A DNA stretch of 64,000 bases, from contig NZ_CP073714.1 in assembly GCF_023101145.1 (NCBI RefSeq), forward strand, positions 5,332,001 through 5,396,000. The letters are read 5' to 3'. Positions 53,417-62,483 of this stretch are shown here, piece by piece. A program made the position numbers and the translations under genes. Source of the stretch: Paenibacillus pabuli (GTDB lineage Bacteria > Bacillota > Bacilli > Paenibacillales > Paenibacillaceae). Below the pieces are notes generated by a model. It did no database searches. It was not told the origin of the DNA and saw only the letters and a list, made by a program, of their open reading frames with translations. Positions within the stretch are counted from its first letter, which is position 1. Every line of letters begins with the position of its first letter.

Positions 53417-54150
53417 GAGAGTACCTCCTTCAAGTTTACGATAAGACGCTCCACCTCAGCTGCCTTGTCCCGCGAAGACTCCTGATCGGATTTGGAGATC
53501 GACTGCTGAACACTTTGCAGCTTGACGATTTCACTCTCCCATTTGGCAAAAAACACATCCGTAGGACGGTCTGTCAAATAAGGTCCCATGCGTAGCAGCA
53601 AATCTGATGTCAATTCCACTCCGCCTTCCAGCGGACGTGCGCGATATACTTCCTCATTGGCGATTGGACTGAGGTTTTGCGGCATAGCTGTAATAATCTC
53701 GTACACTTTGCCGTCTTCCTCAAGCAGCTGTTCTGCAACCACCACCCAGTGATGGTTGAGCAACCAGCGTCTGAGAATATCTTCACCAACATTCGGCTGC
53801 AAAATAAGAAGCTTAACCTCATCCAATTTGGAGAGGCCTCGATCCAAAATTGAGGCAATGAGTGCCCCTCCCATACCGGCAATGGTGATAACATCCACTT
53901 CTCCAGCAGAGATGACATCCAAACCATCTCCACGACGTACTGTGATCCGTTCCTTCAGACCCGCATCGCTGACTTGCTTGCGTGCAGCTTCATAAGGGCC
54001 GGGGTTAACTTCTCCGGCTACTGCACTTGCTGCTTTCCCGCTGCGTACTGCCGCTACCGGAAGCAAAGCGTGGTCTGAACCAATATCAGCCAATCGGCTG
54101 CCTTCGGGAATTTGATCATGTATTTGCTGTAATCGATTCGAAAGTTTCAT
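53392..54150 (-). CDS. trmK: tRNA (adenine-22-N1)-methyltransferase TrmK
   Basis: SAM-dependent methylation of A22 in bacterial tRNAs. 252 residues: N-terminal Rossmann fold with GSRLADIGSDHALLPVAAV (about 17-35), motif VITIAGMGGALIASIL, QPNVGEDILRRWL, then a C-terminal coiled coil (about 215-250). The coiled coil is typical of the YqfN family. The stop overlaps the next gene's start by 25 nt. Position next to sigA matches B. subtilis. Confidence 0.93.
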   Translation of the reverse strand: MKLSNRLQQIHDQIPEGSRLADIGSDHALLPVAAVRSGKAASAVAGEVNPGPYEAARKQVSDAGLKERITVRRGDGLDVISAGEVDVITIAGMGGALIASILDRGLSKLDEVKLLILQPNVGEDILRRWLLNHHWVVVAEQLLEEDGKVYEIITAMPQNLSPIANEEVYRARPLEGGVELTSDLLLRMGPYLTDRPTDVFFAKWESEIVKLQSVQQSISKSDQESSRDKAAEVERLIVNLKEVLSCLPKVKR

Positions 54151-54273
54151 GAAGCACCTGCACTATTCATTTAATTTATTGATTTGCATTGAACAACAAA
54201 AAGCGATAAAATGAAATCCAATAAAACATTTCAAGGATGAATTACCAAAACCAAGAAATTTAGTTGTTCAATT

Positions 54274-54326
54274 TAAAAATAAAGGAGACCCCGCCGCCGC
54301 TTAAGCGTCTTGCGGAAAGTCTCCCA
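54274..54326 (-). terminator. Terminator after sigA
   Basis: GGAGAC...CGCCGC pairs imperfectly with GCGG...GTCTCC (54283-54299 with 54312-54325), followed on the minus strand by TTTATTTTT. Confidence 0.78.
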
Positions 54327-54335
54327 GTAGTGATG

Positions 54336-55475
54336 TTATTCGAGGAAATCCTTAAGCCGTTTACTGCGGCTAGGGTGACGCAATTTACGAAGAGCCTTGG
54401 CTTCAATTTGACGAATACGCTCACGCGTAACACCAAATACCTTGCCCACTTCTTCCAGCGTTCTTGTACGTCCATCGTCCAGACCAAAACGCAAACGAAG
54501 CACGTTCTCTTCACGCTCAGTCAATGTATCCAGGACATCCTCGAGCTGTTCTTTCAGCAACTCATAAGCAGCAGCATCCGCCGGAGCCAATGCTTCCTGA
54601 TCCTCGATGAAATCGCCCAAATGGGAATCATCTTCCTCACCAATTGGTGTTTCCAGGGAAACCGGTTCCTGAGCAATCTTCGTAATCTCACGAACTTTTT
54701 CCACACTCAGATCCATCTCGGCAGCGATTTCTTCTGGTGTCGGTTCACGCCCAAGTTCCTGCAACAGCTGACGGGATACCCGGATCAGCTTATTAATCGT
54801 CTCCACCATATGCACAGGGATACGAATGGTACGCGCTTGGTCCGCAATCGCACGAGTGATCGCTTGGCGAATCCACCATGTTGCATAAGTACTGAATTTA
54901 TAGCCCTTTTTGTGGTCGAACTTCTCAACCGCTTTGATCAGACCCATGTTACCTTCCTGAATCAAATCCAGGAACAACATTCCGCGTCCGACATAACGCT
55001 TGGCGATACTGACTACGAGACGAAGGTTTGCTTCAGCCAAACGACGTTTCGCTTCTTCATCCCCGTTCTCAATTCGTTTAGCCAGTTCTACTTCGTCATC
55101 TGCAGACAACAAAGGTACACGACCAATTTCTTTGAGATACATCCGTACAGGGTCGTTGATTTTGATTCCTGGTGGAAGGCTCAGATCATCATCAAAGTGG
55201 AATTCATCGTCTCCCTCTCTGTTGTTGTTCTCGGAATCTTCACTAGGGCGAAGGGTTACCTCTTCATCATTTTCGTTCACGACATCAATACCCAGGTCGC
55301 TTAGTTGTTCGTAGAACTCATCCATCTGTTCTGCGTCTTGCTCAAATGGAGAAAGTTTTTCTATAATTTCCTTGTAGTTCAACGAAGCTCTTTTCTTACC
55401 TGATTCAATCAATTGGTCCTTAACCTGATCCAGCGTCAATTCTGTTTCTAGTTCAGTATGCTGATCATTCGCCAT
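54336..55475 (-). CDS. sigA: Primary sigma factor SigA (RpoD)
   Basis: Housekeeping sigma factor of RNA polymerase. 379 residues, the short Firmicute form. Region 1.1 acidic part, region 1.2 from SLPPGIKINDPVRMYLKEIG, regions 2.1-2.4 (NLRLVVSIAKRYVGRGMLFLDLIQEGN; YKFSTYATWWIRQAITRAIADQARTIRIP), 3 and 4 (TRTLEEVGKVFGVTRERIRQIEAKALRKLRHPSRSKRL). All are complete. It is the third gene of the yqxD-dnaG-sigA operon, 43 nt after dnaG. Confidence 0.97.
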   Translation of the reverse strand: MANDQHTELETELTLDQVKDQLIESGKKRASLNYKEIIEKLSPFEQDAEQMDEFYEQLSDLGIDVVNENDEEVTLRPSEDSENNNREGDDEFHFDDDLSLPPGIKINDPVRMYLKEIGRVPLLSADDEVELAKRIENGDEEAKRRLAEANLRLVVSIAKRYVGRGMLFLDLIQEGNMGLIKAVEKFDHKKGYKFSTYATWWIRQAITRAIADQARTIRIPVHMVETINKLIRVSRQLLQELGREPTPEEIAAEMDLSVEKVREITKIAQEPVSLETPIGEEDDSHLGDFIEDQEALAPADAAAYELLKEQLEDVLDTLTEREENVLRLRFGLDDGRTRTLEEVGKVFGVTRERIRQIEAKALRKLRHPSRSKRLKDFLE

Positions 55476-55518
55476 AACTAGACTCCCTCCTCCCTAGAAA
55501 CATCCAACATTCAGACGT

Positions 55519-57339
55519 TCACTGTCTCTCTAGGGCAATCATTTCAATTGCAATTTGTGCCGCGCGTACAGAATCACCTGCCCGCTCTGCAGCAATCATT
55601 TCTTCTTTTTTCAGATCGTACTCTTTCTTACGCGGATATTTCAGCACTTCCCTGATGCAATCGTCGAGCACCTGAACACTCCATTCACCTGGACCATCCA
55701 TCATCGAGATTGAACTGACTGTCTTTTCCAGTCGGTCGTCATGCAGTGAAGACATAAAACGGCTTGTATCCGACGGTTTGCCTTGCGCATAATAGGCATA
55801 TAGATAAGCAGCAATAGCTGCATGATCATCCAAGTTAAAAGCTTCACCGAGATGCTCATTTACGTACTGGGCAGCCTCATCATCCTGAAGCATCCAGGCG
55901 AGCAGTTTGCGTTCAGCAGCGTGATAAGCCGGCAACAGATTGGGTGTAGGCACCTGCCTATTTTGTTGCCTACCATTATTCCACCTTTTCGGGTTATTAT
56001 CCCCAAACTGGAGGTTATTTTTCATGGCTTCCCGTTCTTCGTTACACTCCTGCTTCAGTGTTTCAAATGATACGTCCACTTCCGCAGCCAGTTCCCGAAG
56101 ATATACTTCCCGTTCTGTAGGAGAAGACAAAGGAGCAATAAGTTTCACCGCTTCCTTGGAATAAGCAATTTGTCCGCCGCCTTCTAGCAGTATATGGTTT
56201 TTTTTCAGGTTTATAAGCTTAAATTTTGTAGTCGTTACGGCCCCGTCCACAATCTGGTTACGGAACCGCTCGCCACCATGCTTGCGGATGAAATCATCCG
56301 GGTCTAACCCATCCGGTATTAGAGCAATTTTGACTCGCAATCCGGCTTCCTCAAGTATAGGGAAGTTTTTGAGTGCTGCAGCCTGTCCAGCTCGATCACC
56401 GTCATAACATACAATGACTTCGTCACACATGCCTTTAAGCATCAGTGCCTGATTCTCAGTGAGCGCAGTACCCATTGCTGCGACACCATTCTGGATATCC
56501 TGATCCCAGGCGGAGATAACATCACCATATCCTTCGAACAATATGGCCTGTCTTTGTTTGCGAATTGCATTTTTGGCATGATGCAGATTGTAGAGAACAC
56601 GGCTTTTGTTAAACAACCGGGTTTCCGGTGAATTTAGATACTTTGGTTGCCCGTCTCCCAAAATGCGGCCTGCAAATGCAATCGGCTTTCCGCTCCTGCC
56701 ATTAATCGGAAACATGACCCTGTCTCGGAAACGGTCCACATAGCCCTGACCTTCGTTTCGCGGTGACAGTAAACCACCCTTCTCCATCTCTTCAAGCGGA
56801 AATTCGCGTTTCTCCAGAAATTGTACCAAGGTGTCCCAGCGATTAGGCGCATAGCCAATCTGGAATTGATCAATGAGTTTATCGCTAAACCCACGTGACC
56901 GTAAATATTCCATAGCCACTTTGCCGTGCTCTGTATTTTTCAATAAGAAATGATACAGTTTCGCGGTAAGCTCATACGCCTCCAATAAACGTTCGGTCTC
57001 TGGATTAACATGAGCCGATTCACGCCCTTGCCAGTCCCCCATTGAAATGTGGCTTTCTTCTGCCATCGTTTTGACAGCCTCGGGAAAGGATAACCCTTCG
57101 ATTTCCATCCTGAATTTGATGGCATTTCCACCCGTGCCGCAACCGTAGCAATAGAAAATTTGTTTCTCAGGCGTAACTGTAAACGAAGGCGTCTTCTCAG
57201 AATGAAAAGGACAGAGGCCTTTCATATATTTCCCCTGTTTGGTCAGATGTACAAATCGGCTCACCGTATCGACGATATCATGCTGCTGTAACACCGATTC
57301 AATAATGCTTTCGGGTATACCGCCTTGTCCGGTACTCAT
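55519..57339 (-). CDS. dnaG: DNA primase DnaG
   Basis: Makes RNA primers at the replication fork. 606 residues: CHC2 zinc finger (CPFHSEKTPSF and FYCYGCGTGG, about 41-70), RNA polymerase core with the TOPRIM part (ILFEGYGDVISAWDQ; YDGDRAGQAA), and a C-terminal helicase-interaction domain with RRKL-type helices. Start GTG/ATG at 57339 follows yqxD by 47 nt. Standard for Firmicutes. Confidence 0.96.
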   Translation of the reverse strand: MSTGQGGIPESIIESVLQQHDIVDTVSRFVHLTKQGKYMKGLCPFHSEKTPSFTVTPEKQIFYCYGCGTGGNAIKFRMEIEGLSFPEAVKTMAEESHISMGDWQGRESAHVNPETERLLEAYELTAKLYHFLLKNTEHGKVAMEYLRSRGFSDKLIDQFQIGYAPNRWDTLVQFLEKREFPLEEMEKGGLLSPRNEGQGYVDRFRDRVMFPINGRSGKPIAFAGRILGDGQPKYLNSPETRLFNKSRVLYNLHHAKNAIRKQRQAILFEGYGDVISAWDQDIQNGVAAMGTALTENQALMLKGMCDEVIVCYDGDRAGQAAALKNFPILEEAGLRVKIALIPDGLDPDDFIRKHGGERFRNQIVDGAVTTTKFKLINLKKNHILLEGGGQIAYSKEAVKLIAPLSSPTEREVYLRELAAEVDVSFETLKQECNEEREAMKNNLQFGDNNPKRWNNGRQQNRQVPTPNLLPAYHAAERKLLAWMLQDDEAAQYVNEHLGEAFNLDDHAAIAAYLYAYYAQGKPSDTSRFMSSLHDDRLEKTVSSISMMDGPGEWSVQVLDDCIREVLKYPRKKEYDLKKEEMIAAERAGDSVRAAQIAIEMIALERQ

Positions 57340-57386
57340 CTTGGTCCACCTTCATCTCTTTAACACGTAAATATTATTCGATAAAC

Positions 57387-57845
57387 TTACACATTCTCCT
57401 GCAAATCTTTCAAAAGTTTTGTCAGTTTATGTTGAAAAATTTCCCGATCCTGCTCTGTGAAAGCTTTTGGCCCTTTTCCATACTGGCCTCTTTTTCGTGC
57501 TTTGGCCGCAGTATGACGGGAATCCAGCATGAAATCAATGTCACGATCATTAAACTCACGACCACGAAATGATAAAACATAACAACGTTTGCCAAGTGCG
57601 AGCGCCGCCAGTCCATAATCCTGTGTAATGACAACATCGTATGGCTTGATGTGATTGGCAATGTACAGGTCTGCACTCTGATCACTTCGATCTACTTGAA
57701 CGGTGCGAACTCCTTCTCCGCCCTGAAGAAAATGATCAAATGAAGAGACCATTAATACAGGAACTTTGAATCGGAGAGCTGTTTCTGCGATCTCCGACTT
57801 AACCGGGCAAGCATCACCATCAACAACAATATGGCGTACATTCAA
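57387..57845 (-). CDS. UPF0178 family protein (YqxD/YaiI)
   Basis: 152 residues if it starts at the TTG at 57845 (NVRHIVVDGDACPVK). A 14-codon longer frame starts at 57887, but a likely -10 box lies at 57888-57893, so that codon would fall in or before the transcription start. Motifs: DGDACPVK, VITQDYGLAALAL, DSRHTAAKARKRGQYGKGPKAFT. UPF0178 proteins resemble PIN-type nucleases; no function is established. First gene of the dnaG-sigA operon. Confidence 0.82.
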   Translation of the reverse strand: MNVRHIVVDGDACPVKSEIAETALRFKVPVLMVSSFDHFLQGGEGVRTVQVDRSDQSADLYIANHIKPYDVVITQDYGLAALALGKRCYVLSFRGREFNDRDIDFMLDSRHTAAKARKRGQYGKGPKAFTEQDREIFQHKLTKLLKDLQENV

Positions 57846-57887
57846 CTCACTCAAACAAGACCACCCGGTTTCATAAAATAGCTGCAT

Positions 57888-57915
57888 ACTGTAATATACG
57901 ACCCCAGCCAGTCAA
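57888..57915 (-). promoter_or_regulatory. Possible promoter of yqxD-dnaG-sigA
   Basis: TTGACT (57910-57915), 16 nt, TACAGT (57888-57893). Placed just before the start codon of yqxD. Confidence 0.5.
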
Positions 57916-57951
57916 AATCCTTCTGACCTGTCTATGGAAATCAAAGGCTAA

Positions 57952-57999
57952 AATACGGAACGGCTGTAAATATAAATTTCTCACAATCCGTTCCGTATA
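57952..57999 (-). terminator. Hairpin after glyS
   Basis: ATACGGAACGG (57953-57963) and CCGTTCCGTAT (57988-57998) are perfect inverted copies with a 24-nt loop; TTTTAG follows on the minus strand. A moderate terminator candidate. Confidence 0.6.
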
Positions 58000-58081
58000 T
58001 TTATACCCTCATATATCCTTCTTTAATACTGAATTTATGCTTTGCCTCAGATCTGTCCTCTGGGGCATAAATGGCACCCGA

Positions 58082-60157
58082 CTACCAGACCAGTTTGGAG
58101 AAATCAGCGAAAGATTTCAGATCCCGATCAATGGCTGCAAGCAGTGCTAGACGATTTGCCCGCACAGCTTCATCTTCAGCCATAACCATAACCGAATCGA
58201 AGAATACGGTGATAGCTTCCTTCCAAGCCGATGCAATCGCGAGCGCTTCAGTTGCAGCATGCTGAGACAATACCTGACGATATTCTTCATTGGTCTTGCT
58301 CCATGCTTCATGCAGCTGACGCTCTCCTTCTTCTGTAAAGAGTTCTGCATGAACCGAAGCATTGGAAGCTTTGGCAGCCAGATTACCGACACGGTTGAAG
58401 GATTCGACAGTTGTTTTGAAGGCATCTCCCGTTTGGACAGCTGCCATGAGTGCCTCACCTTTTGGAACTACCGCGCTGATATCATCAAATCCGGAAGAAA
58501 TCACTGCGTCCACAACATCATAACGAACCGATTCCGACAATAGTTTCTTCACACGAAGGCCGAAGAAGTCCTGCAAATCTTTACGAACTTCTTCATCCGC
58601 ACGTTTCAACAGGTTCATCTGAGCATGCACTTGAAGTGCAACGCCGAATACGTCGGACAATGTCAGCGGAAGATTGTGATCCAGCAGAATTTGAACGATG
58701 CCTGCTGCCTGACGGCGCAGTGCGTATGGATCTTGAGATCCTGTAGGAATGATATTGATCGAGAAACAACCTACAATCGTATCCATTTTATCCGCAACAC
58801 TCACAATGGCACCAACGAGCGAAGCAGGAGATTGATCTCCGGCGAAGCGTGGCTGATAGTGCTCAAATACCGCTTTGGCTACTTCTTCTTTTTCACCAGC
58901 TTTACGGGCATAATCTTCACCCATCACACCTTGCAGTTCAGGGAATTCTCCCACCATAAGTGTAACAAGGTCGAATTTGCAAATATCCGCAGAACGATTC
59001 ACCGCTTCGGCTACATCAGCTGGTACTTGCAGCTTGCTAGCCAGACCATCCGCAATTTTGCGAATACGGCGAACTTTATCACCAACCGTGCCCAGCTCTT
59101 CCTGGAAGACGATACTTTCCAGTTTCGATAATGCATCCTTAATCTCCAGCTTCTGGTCTTCTTCGTAGAAGAACTTGGCATCAGACAGACGTGCACGAAG
59201 TACCTTTTCGTTTCCTTTTGCAATAACATCCAGTGAATCGCTGCCACCATTACGAACCGTAACAAAGTATGGTAACAATTGGCCAGCATGATCAAGCACC
59301 GGAAAATAACGTTGATGCTCGCGCATCGAAGTAATCAATACCTCTTGTGGAATATTCAAAAATGAAGATTCGAACGTTCCGAACAGCACCGTTGGTGTCT
59401 CCACCAGGAACAGGACTTCTTCCAGCAAATCTTCCTTAATCGCAATATCCCATTTTTTCTCGGCAGCCAGTGCCTGGATCTGGGATACAATCATCTGCTC
59501 ACGTTCTTTGACATCCGCAATAACGTGCTCGGAACGAAGCACTTCCACATACGTAGCGGGGTCCGAAATGACTGCCTCTTTCCCAAGGAAACGATGCCCA
59601 CGTGTTACATTGCCAGACTTTACGCCTGCAACTTCCAACTCAATAACATCGCTGCCCAGTAGAGCCACAATCCAGCGAATTGGACGTACAAATTTGAAAT
59701 CATAGGAAGCCCAACGCATGAATTTTGGGAACGTCATGGCATGCAATACAGCCAGCAAACCTTCCCCAATTACAGAGGCTGTTTCCACACCTTTGCTGCT
59801 CTTGGTTGCGTAGATATATTCAACTCCGCTCAATTCCTTGAATGTGAACTGATCTGGTTCAACACCCTGACTGCGAGCAAATCCGAGTGCAGCTTTACTC
59901 CAGTTACCACTGTCGTCCAATGCTATTTTACGGGAAGGGCCTTTAACTTCCTCTTCCACGTCCTCTTGTTTATCGGCAACATCCTTGATTAAAACAGCCA
60001 GTCGACGTGGTGTGGCATAGGCATTCACTTCACCATAAGCAATGCGGGATGCATCCAGCCACTTCACGACACGATCCTGCAGCTGTTCAATAGCTGCTCG
60101 CATGAAGCGTGCAGGGACTTCTTCCAGACCAATTTCAAACAGCAGATCCTTAGACAT
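58082..60157 (-). CDS. glyS: Glycyl-tRNA synthetase beta subunit GlyS
   Basis: Beta subunit of the alpha2beta2 enzyme that charges tRNA-Gly. 691 residues; begins DLLFEIGLEEVPARFM (family N-terminus), with GHRFLG, TSMREHQRYFPV and a helical HD-like region (DPYALRRQAAGIVQILL) and C-terminal anticodon-binding-like end (NRLALLAAIDRDLKSFADFSKLV). Overlaps the glyQ end by 8 nt. Standard for bacteria that use the tetrameric enzyme, which many Bacillales do. Confidence 0.96.
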   Translation of the reverse strand: MSKDLLFEIGLEEVPARFMRAAIEQLQDRVVKWLDASRIAYGEVNAYATPRRLAVLIKDVADKQEDVEEEVKGPSRKIALDDSGNWSKAALGFARSQGVEPDQFTFKELSGVEYIYATKSSKGVETASVIGEGLLAVLHAMTFPKFMRWASYDFKFVRPIRWIVALLGSDVIELEVAGVKSGNVTRGHRFLGKEAVISDPATYVEVLRSEHVIADVKEREQMIVSQIQALAAEKKWDIAIKEDLLEEVLFLVETPTVLFGTFESSFLNIPQEVLITSMREHQRYFPVLDHAGQLLPYFVTVRNGGSDSLDVIAKGNEKVLRARLSDAKFFYEEDQKLEIKDALSKLESIVFQEELGTVGDKVRRIRKIADGLASKLQVPADVAEAVNRSADICKFDLVTLMVGEFPELQGVMGEDYARKAGEKEEVAKAVFEHYQPRFAGDQSPASLVGAIVSVADKMDTIVGCFSINIIPTGSQDPYALRRQAAGIVQILLDHNLPLTLSDVFGVALQVHAQMNLLKRADEEVRKDLQDFFGLRVKKLLSESVRYDVVDAVISSGFDDISAVVPKGEALMAAVQTGDAFKTTVESFNRVGNLAAKASNASVHAELFTEEGERQLHEAWSKTNEEYRQVLSQHAATEALAIASAWKEAITVFFDSVMVMAEDEAVRANRLALLAAIDRDLKSFADFSKLVW

Positions 60158-61037
60158 GCTCAGCTCCCCCTTTCTTGATCAGCGGGAAGCCGAGCTTCTC
60201 ACGCTCTTCCACATATGTTGCAGCCACTTGACGAGCCAGGTTACGGACACGAGTAATGTACCCAGTACGCTCCGTTACACTGATTGCCCCGCGCGCATCC
60301 AGCAGGTTGAACGTATGTGAACATTTCAACACATAGTCGTAAGCCGGGAAAACCAAATGCTGTGCCATAGCCTTGTTCGCTTCTTCTTCATGCATATTGA
60401 AGAGAGTAAACAGCATTTTAACGTCCGATACTTCAAACGTATATTTGGAGTGTTCGAATTCAGGCTGACGGAACACATCACCATATGTAATACCGTCTAC
60501 CCATTCCAGTTCAAACACATTTTCTTTTTCCTGAATGTATGAAGCAAGACGCTCCATTCCATACGTAATTTCAACCGCTACCGGATTCGTCTCGATCCCG
60601 CCAACTTGTTGGAAATACGTAAATTGGGTAATTTCCATACCGTCAAGCCATACTTCCCAACCAAGACCAGCACAGCCGAGGGAAGGGTTCTCCCAGTTGT
60701 CTTCAACAAACCGAATATCGTGTTTGAGCGGATCAATGCCCAACTGTTTCAGGCTTTCCAGGTAAATCTCCTGAATATTGTCCGGAGAAGGCTTGATAAT
60801 AACCTGGAATTGATGGTGCTGATAGAGACGGTTTGGATTTTCTCCATAACGACCATCCGAAGGACGGCGTGAGGGCTCTACATAAGCTACTTTCCAAGGC
60901 TCGGGTCCAAGCGAACGCAAAAAGGTCATTGGGTTCATCGTACCTGCCCCTTTTTCCGTATCATATGGCTGGACAATAATACAGTTGTGCTCGGCCCAGA
61001 ATTGCTGCAGCGTGAGAATCATCTGCTGAAAATTCAT
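60150..61037 (-). CDS. glyQ: Glycyl-tRNA synthetase alpha subunit GlyQ
   Basis: Catalytic class II subunit. 295 residues from the ATG at 61037 (AAAAGGAG 7 nt upstream; the ATG two codons earlier has the site too close). FQQMILTLQQFWAEHNCIIVQPYDTEKGAGTMNP is diagnostic, with VAYVEPSRRPSDGRYGENPNRL and DARGAISVTERTGYI. Preceded by a T-box leader. Coupled with glyS. Confidence 0.97.
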   Translation of the reverse strand: MNFQQMILTLQQFWAEHNCIIVQPYDTEKGAGTMNPMTFLRSLGPEPWKVAYVEPSRRPSDGRYGENPNRLYQHHQFQVIIKPSPDNIQEIYLESLKQLGIDPLKHDIRFVEDNWENPSLGCAGLGWEVWLDGMEITQFTYFQQVGGIETNPVAVEITYGMERLASYIQEKENVFELEWVDGITYGDVFRQPEFEHSKYTFEVSDVKMLFTLFNMHEEEANKAMAQHLVFPAYDYVLKCSHTFNLLDARGAISVTERTGYITRVRNLARQVAATYVEEREKLGFPLIKKGGAEHV

Positions 61038-61089
61038 AATCATGCTCCTTTTCGATGGTTTGTGATGAACAAGCCTAGAACGGTGCAGA

Positions 61090-61384
61090 CAATAAAAAGC
61101 CCCCGTCCTACGCCTGTTATACAGACATAGGGACGAGAGCTACTCCCGCGGTTCCACCCTACTTGGCTTGGATATAAACAGGAGTCCCCGTTCACTCAAG
61201 CCCACTTTTCCGTGTCCCTTCATGCTCCCGAGTGCCATTTCAAAGACCGATTCAACCCGGCTCCCACCATCCCCGGCTCGCTCGCACAGAACTAGTAAGG
61301 TCAACCGACCTTGTCTGCTCCTGCATGTACTAAATCAAGTCTCCTACTTTCTCGTTCAATGCATGTCTCCAAAAAGAGAAATTA
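61090..61384 (-). promoter_or_regulatory. Glycine T-box leader of glyQS
   Basis: Senses uncharged tRNA-Gly by antitermination. The T-box core AGGGTGGAACCGCGGGA is at 61144-61160 (minus strand). Upstream is a stem I with an AGTA-type motif and the distal GGTGGGAGCC loop (about 61260-61285); GGC at 61234-61236 in GAAATGGCAC is a candidate Gly specifier. A terminator with T-run lies at 61094-61141. At about 295 nt it is longer than I recall for the B. subtilis glyQS leader, which lacks stem II. Confidence 0.9.
61094..61141 (-). terminator. T-box terminator
   Basis: About 15-bp stem with G-U pairs (AGCTCTCGTCCC with GGACGGGGGCT) and a TTTTTA run; competes with the antiterminator formed by the T-box core. 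Confidence 0.85.
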
Positions 61385-61390
61385 TAGTCC

Positions 61391-61419
61391 ATAATATATA
61401 AAAATAAGTACGAAGTCAA
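61391..61419 (-). promoter_or_regulatory. Promoter of glyQS
   Basis: TTGACT (61414-61419), 17 nt, TATTAT (61391-61396), a good SigA match. Start near 61384. Confidence 0.82.
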
Positions 61420-61450
61420 GATATATTCCTTATTCCATATCAAGACAAAC

Positions 61451-62203
61451 TCAAATCCCATACTTTTCCATTTGATCAAGAAAAGAACGGGATTTTAGAT
61501 TCAAGCCAAGTTGATGATCCATAAAGGCCCGCATGATCTTTTTGATCTCATCACGGGTACCTTCGCTCACCGATATATTACCAAGCCTTTGCAGATCCAG
61601 CTGGGCAAACAAACGTAAGAGTTTTAACGCCCTCGGACTGACGGACATCGCCGGAGGATCAAAGTGTTTACAAGCACGGCACAGAACGCCTCCAAGCCTT
61701 GGACTAACAAATAATTGCTCATCTGGACGCTCGTGGCCACAAGAAATGCAATCATCAAGCTGAGGTCCATACCCTGCTGCCTGTAATATTTTCATTTCAT
61801 ACAGGCTTGTAATGACGACCGGATCCTTCTCTTCCTTTAGCGCTTGGAGACAGGCTTTTAACTGTTTGAACCAGAACGTACCTGTCTCCTCATCCTGCAG
61901 CACACGATCCAGCAGTTCACAAGCATAAGATGCATAGGAAGCCTTAACCAAGTCTTCACGCAGCTCATGATAAGACTCGATGATCTCACCTGCGTTTAGT
62001 GTTCCCAGACCCGTGTTGCGAAAATATACATACTGGCCGTACGTAAATGGCTGCACCAATGCAGCATGTCGGCTTTTGGGCTTTTTGGCACCTCGGACGA
62101 GCACTCCTACTTTCCCGCCGCTTTCGGTGCAAAGCGTAATGATTTTGTTTCCTTCGCCGTAATCCATGCTGCGGATGACAATCCCTTCCACCCTGTATAG
62201 CAT
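61451..62203 (-). CDS. recO: DNA repair protein RecO
   Basis: Loads RecA with RecR in recombination repair. 250 residues: N-terminal OB fold (YRVEGIVIRSMDYGEGNKIITLCTESGGKVGVLVRGAKK), helical region, and a zinc finger CISCGHERPDE...GGVLCRAC (two CxxC pairs). Ends in EKYGI. Start ATG at 62203. Between yqzL and glyQS as in B. subtilis. Confidence 0.95.
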   Translation of the reverse strand: MLYRVEGIVIRSMDYGEGNKIITLCTESGGKVGVLVRGAKKPKSRHAALVQPFTYGQYVYFRNTGLGTLNAGEIIESYHELREDLVKASYASYACELLDRVLQDEETGTFWFKQLKACLQALKEEKDPVVITSLYEMKILQAAGYGPQLDDCISCGHERPDEQLFVSPRLGGVLCRACKHFDPPAMSVSPRALKLLRLFAQLDLQRLGNISVSEGTRDEIKKIMRAFMDHQLGLNLKSRSFLDQMEKYGI

Positions 62204-62236
62204 GCCTCGTCACCTAACCATTCCCGAATTAGCCAA

Positions 62237-62377
62237 TTATCCTTCGGCTTCTTCATCTTCGATCACTTCCCTTGCAGGTTCCGATTCCTGTCCCAATGAG
62301 CCACATGCCTCGGTATACAACAAATAAGACTCCACATCTCCCGTCATCGTAAAAACCTTCCACGAAAAATCTCGCAT
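62237..62377 (-). CDS. YqzL family small protein
   Basis: 46 residues: MRDFSWKVFTMTGDVESYLLYTEAC then an acidic tail. The pattern and the place between era and recO match B. subtilis yqzL (47 residues, unknown function). ATG at 62377 with AGAGGATG upstream; a longer frame up to 62440 is basic and unlike the family. Confidence 0.85.
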   Translation of the reverse strand: MRDFSWKVFTMTGDVESYLLYTEACGSLGQESEPAREVIEDEEAEG

Positions 62378-62483
62378 CGGAATTTCATCCTCTCTTCGAA
62401 AACGACGTCTGCTTCTACCAGATAGGATGGAGTCTTGCAAGGTAAACTATGTGTTGCAATTACTGGATACTTACTGAATTGAT

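Noticed and set aside
54264..55304. 346-codon open frame on the plus strand opposite sigA
   Set aside because: Shadow of the very conserved SigA gene; starts inside the sigA terminator and has no family features.
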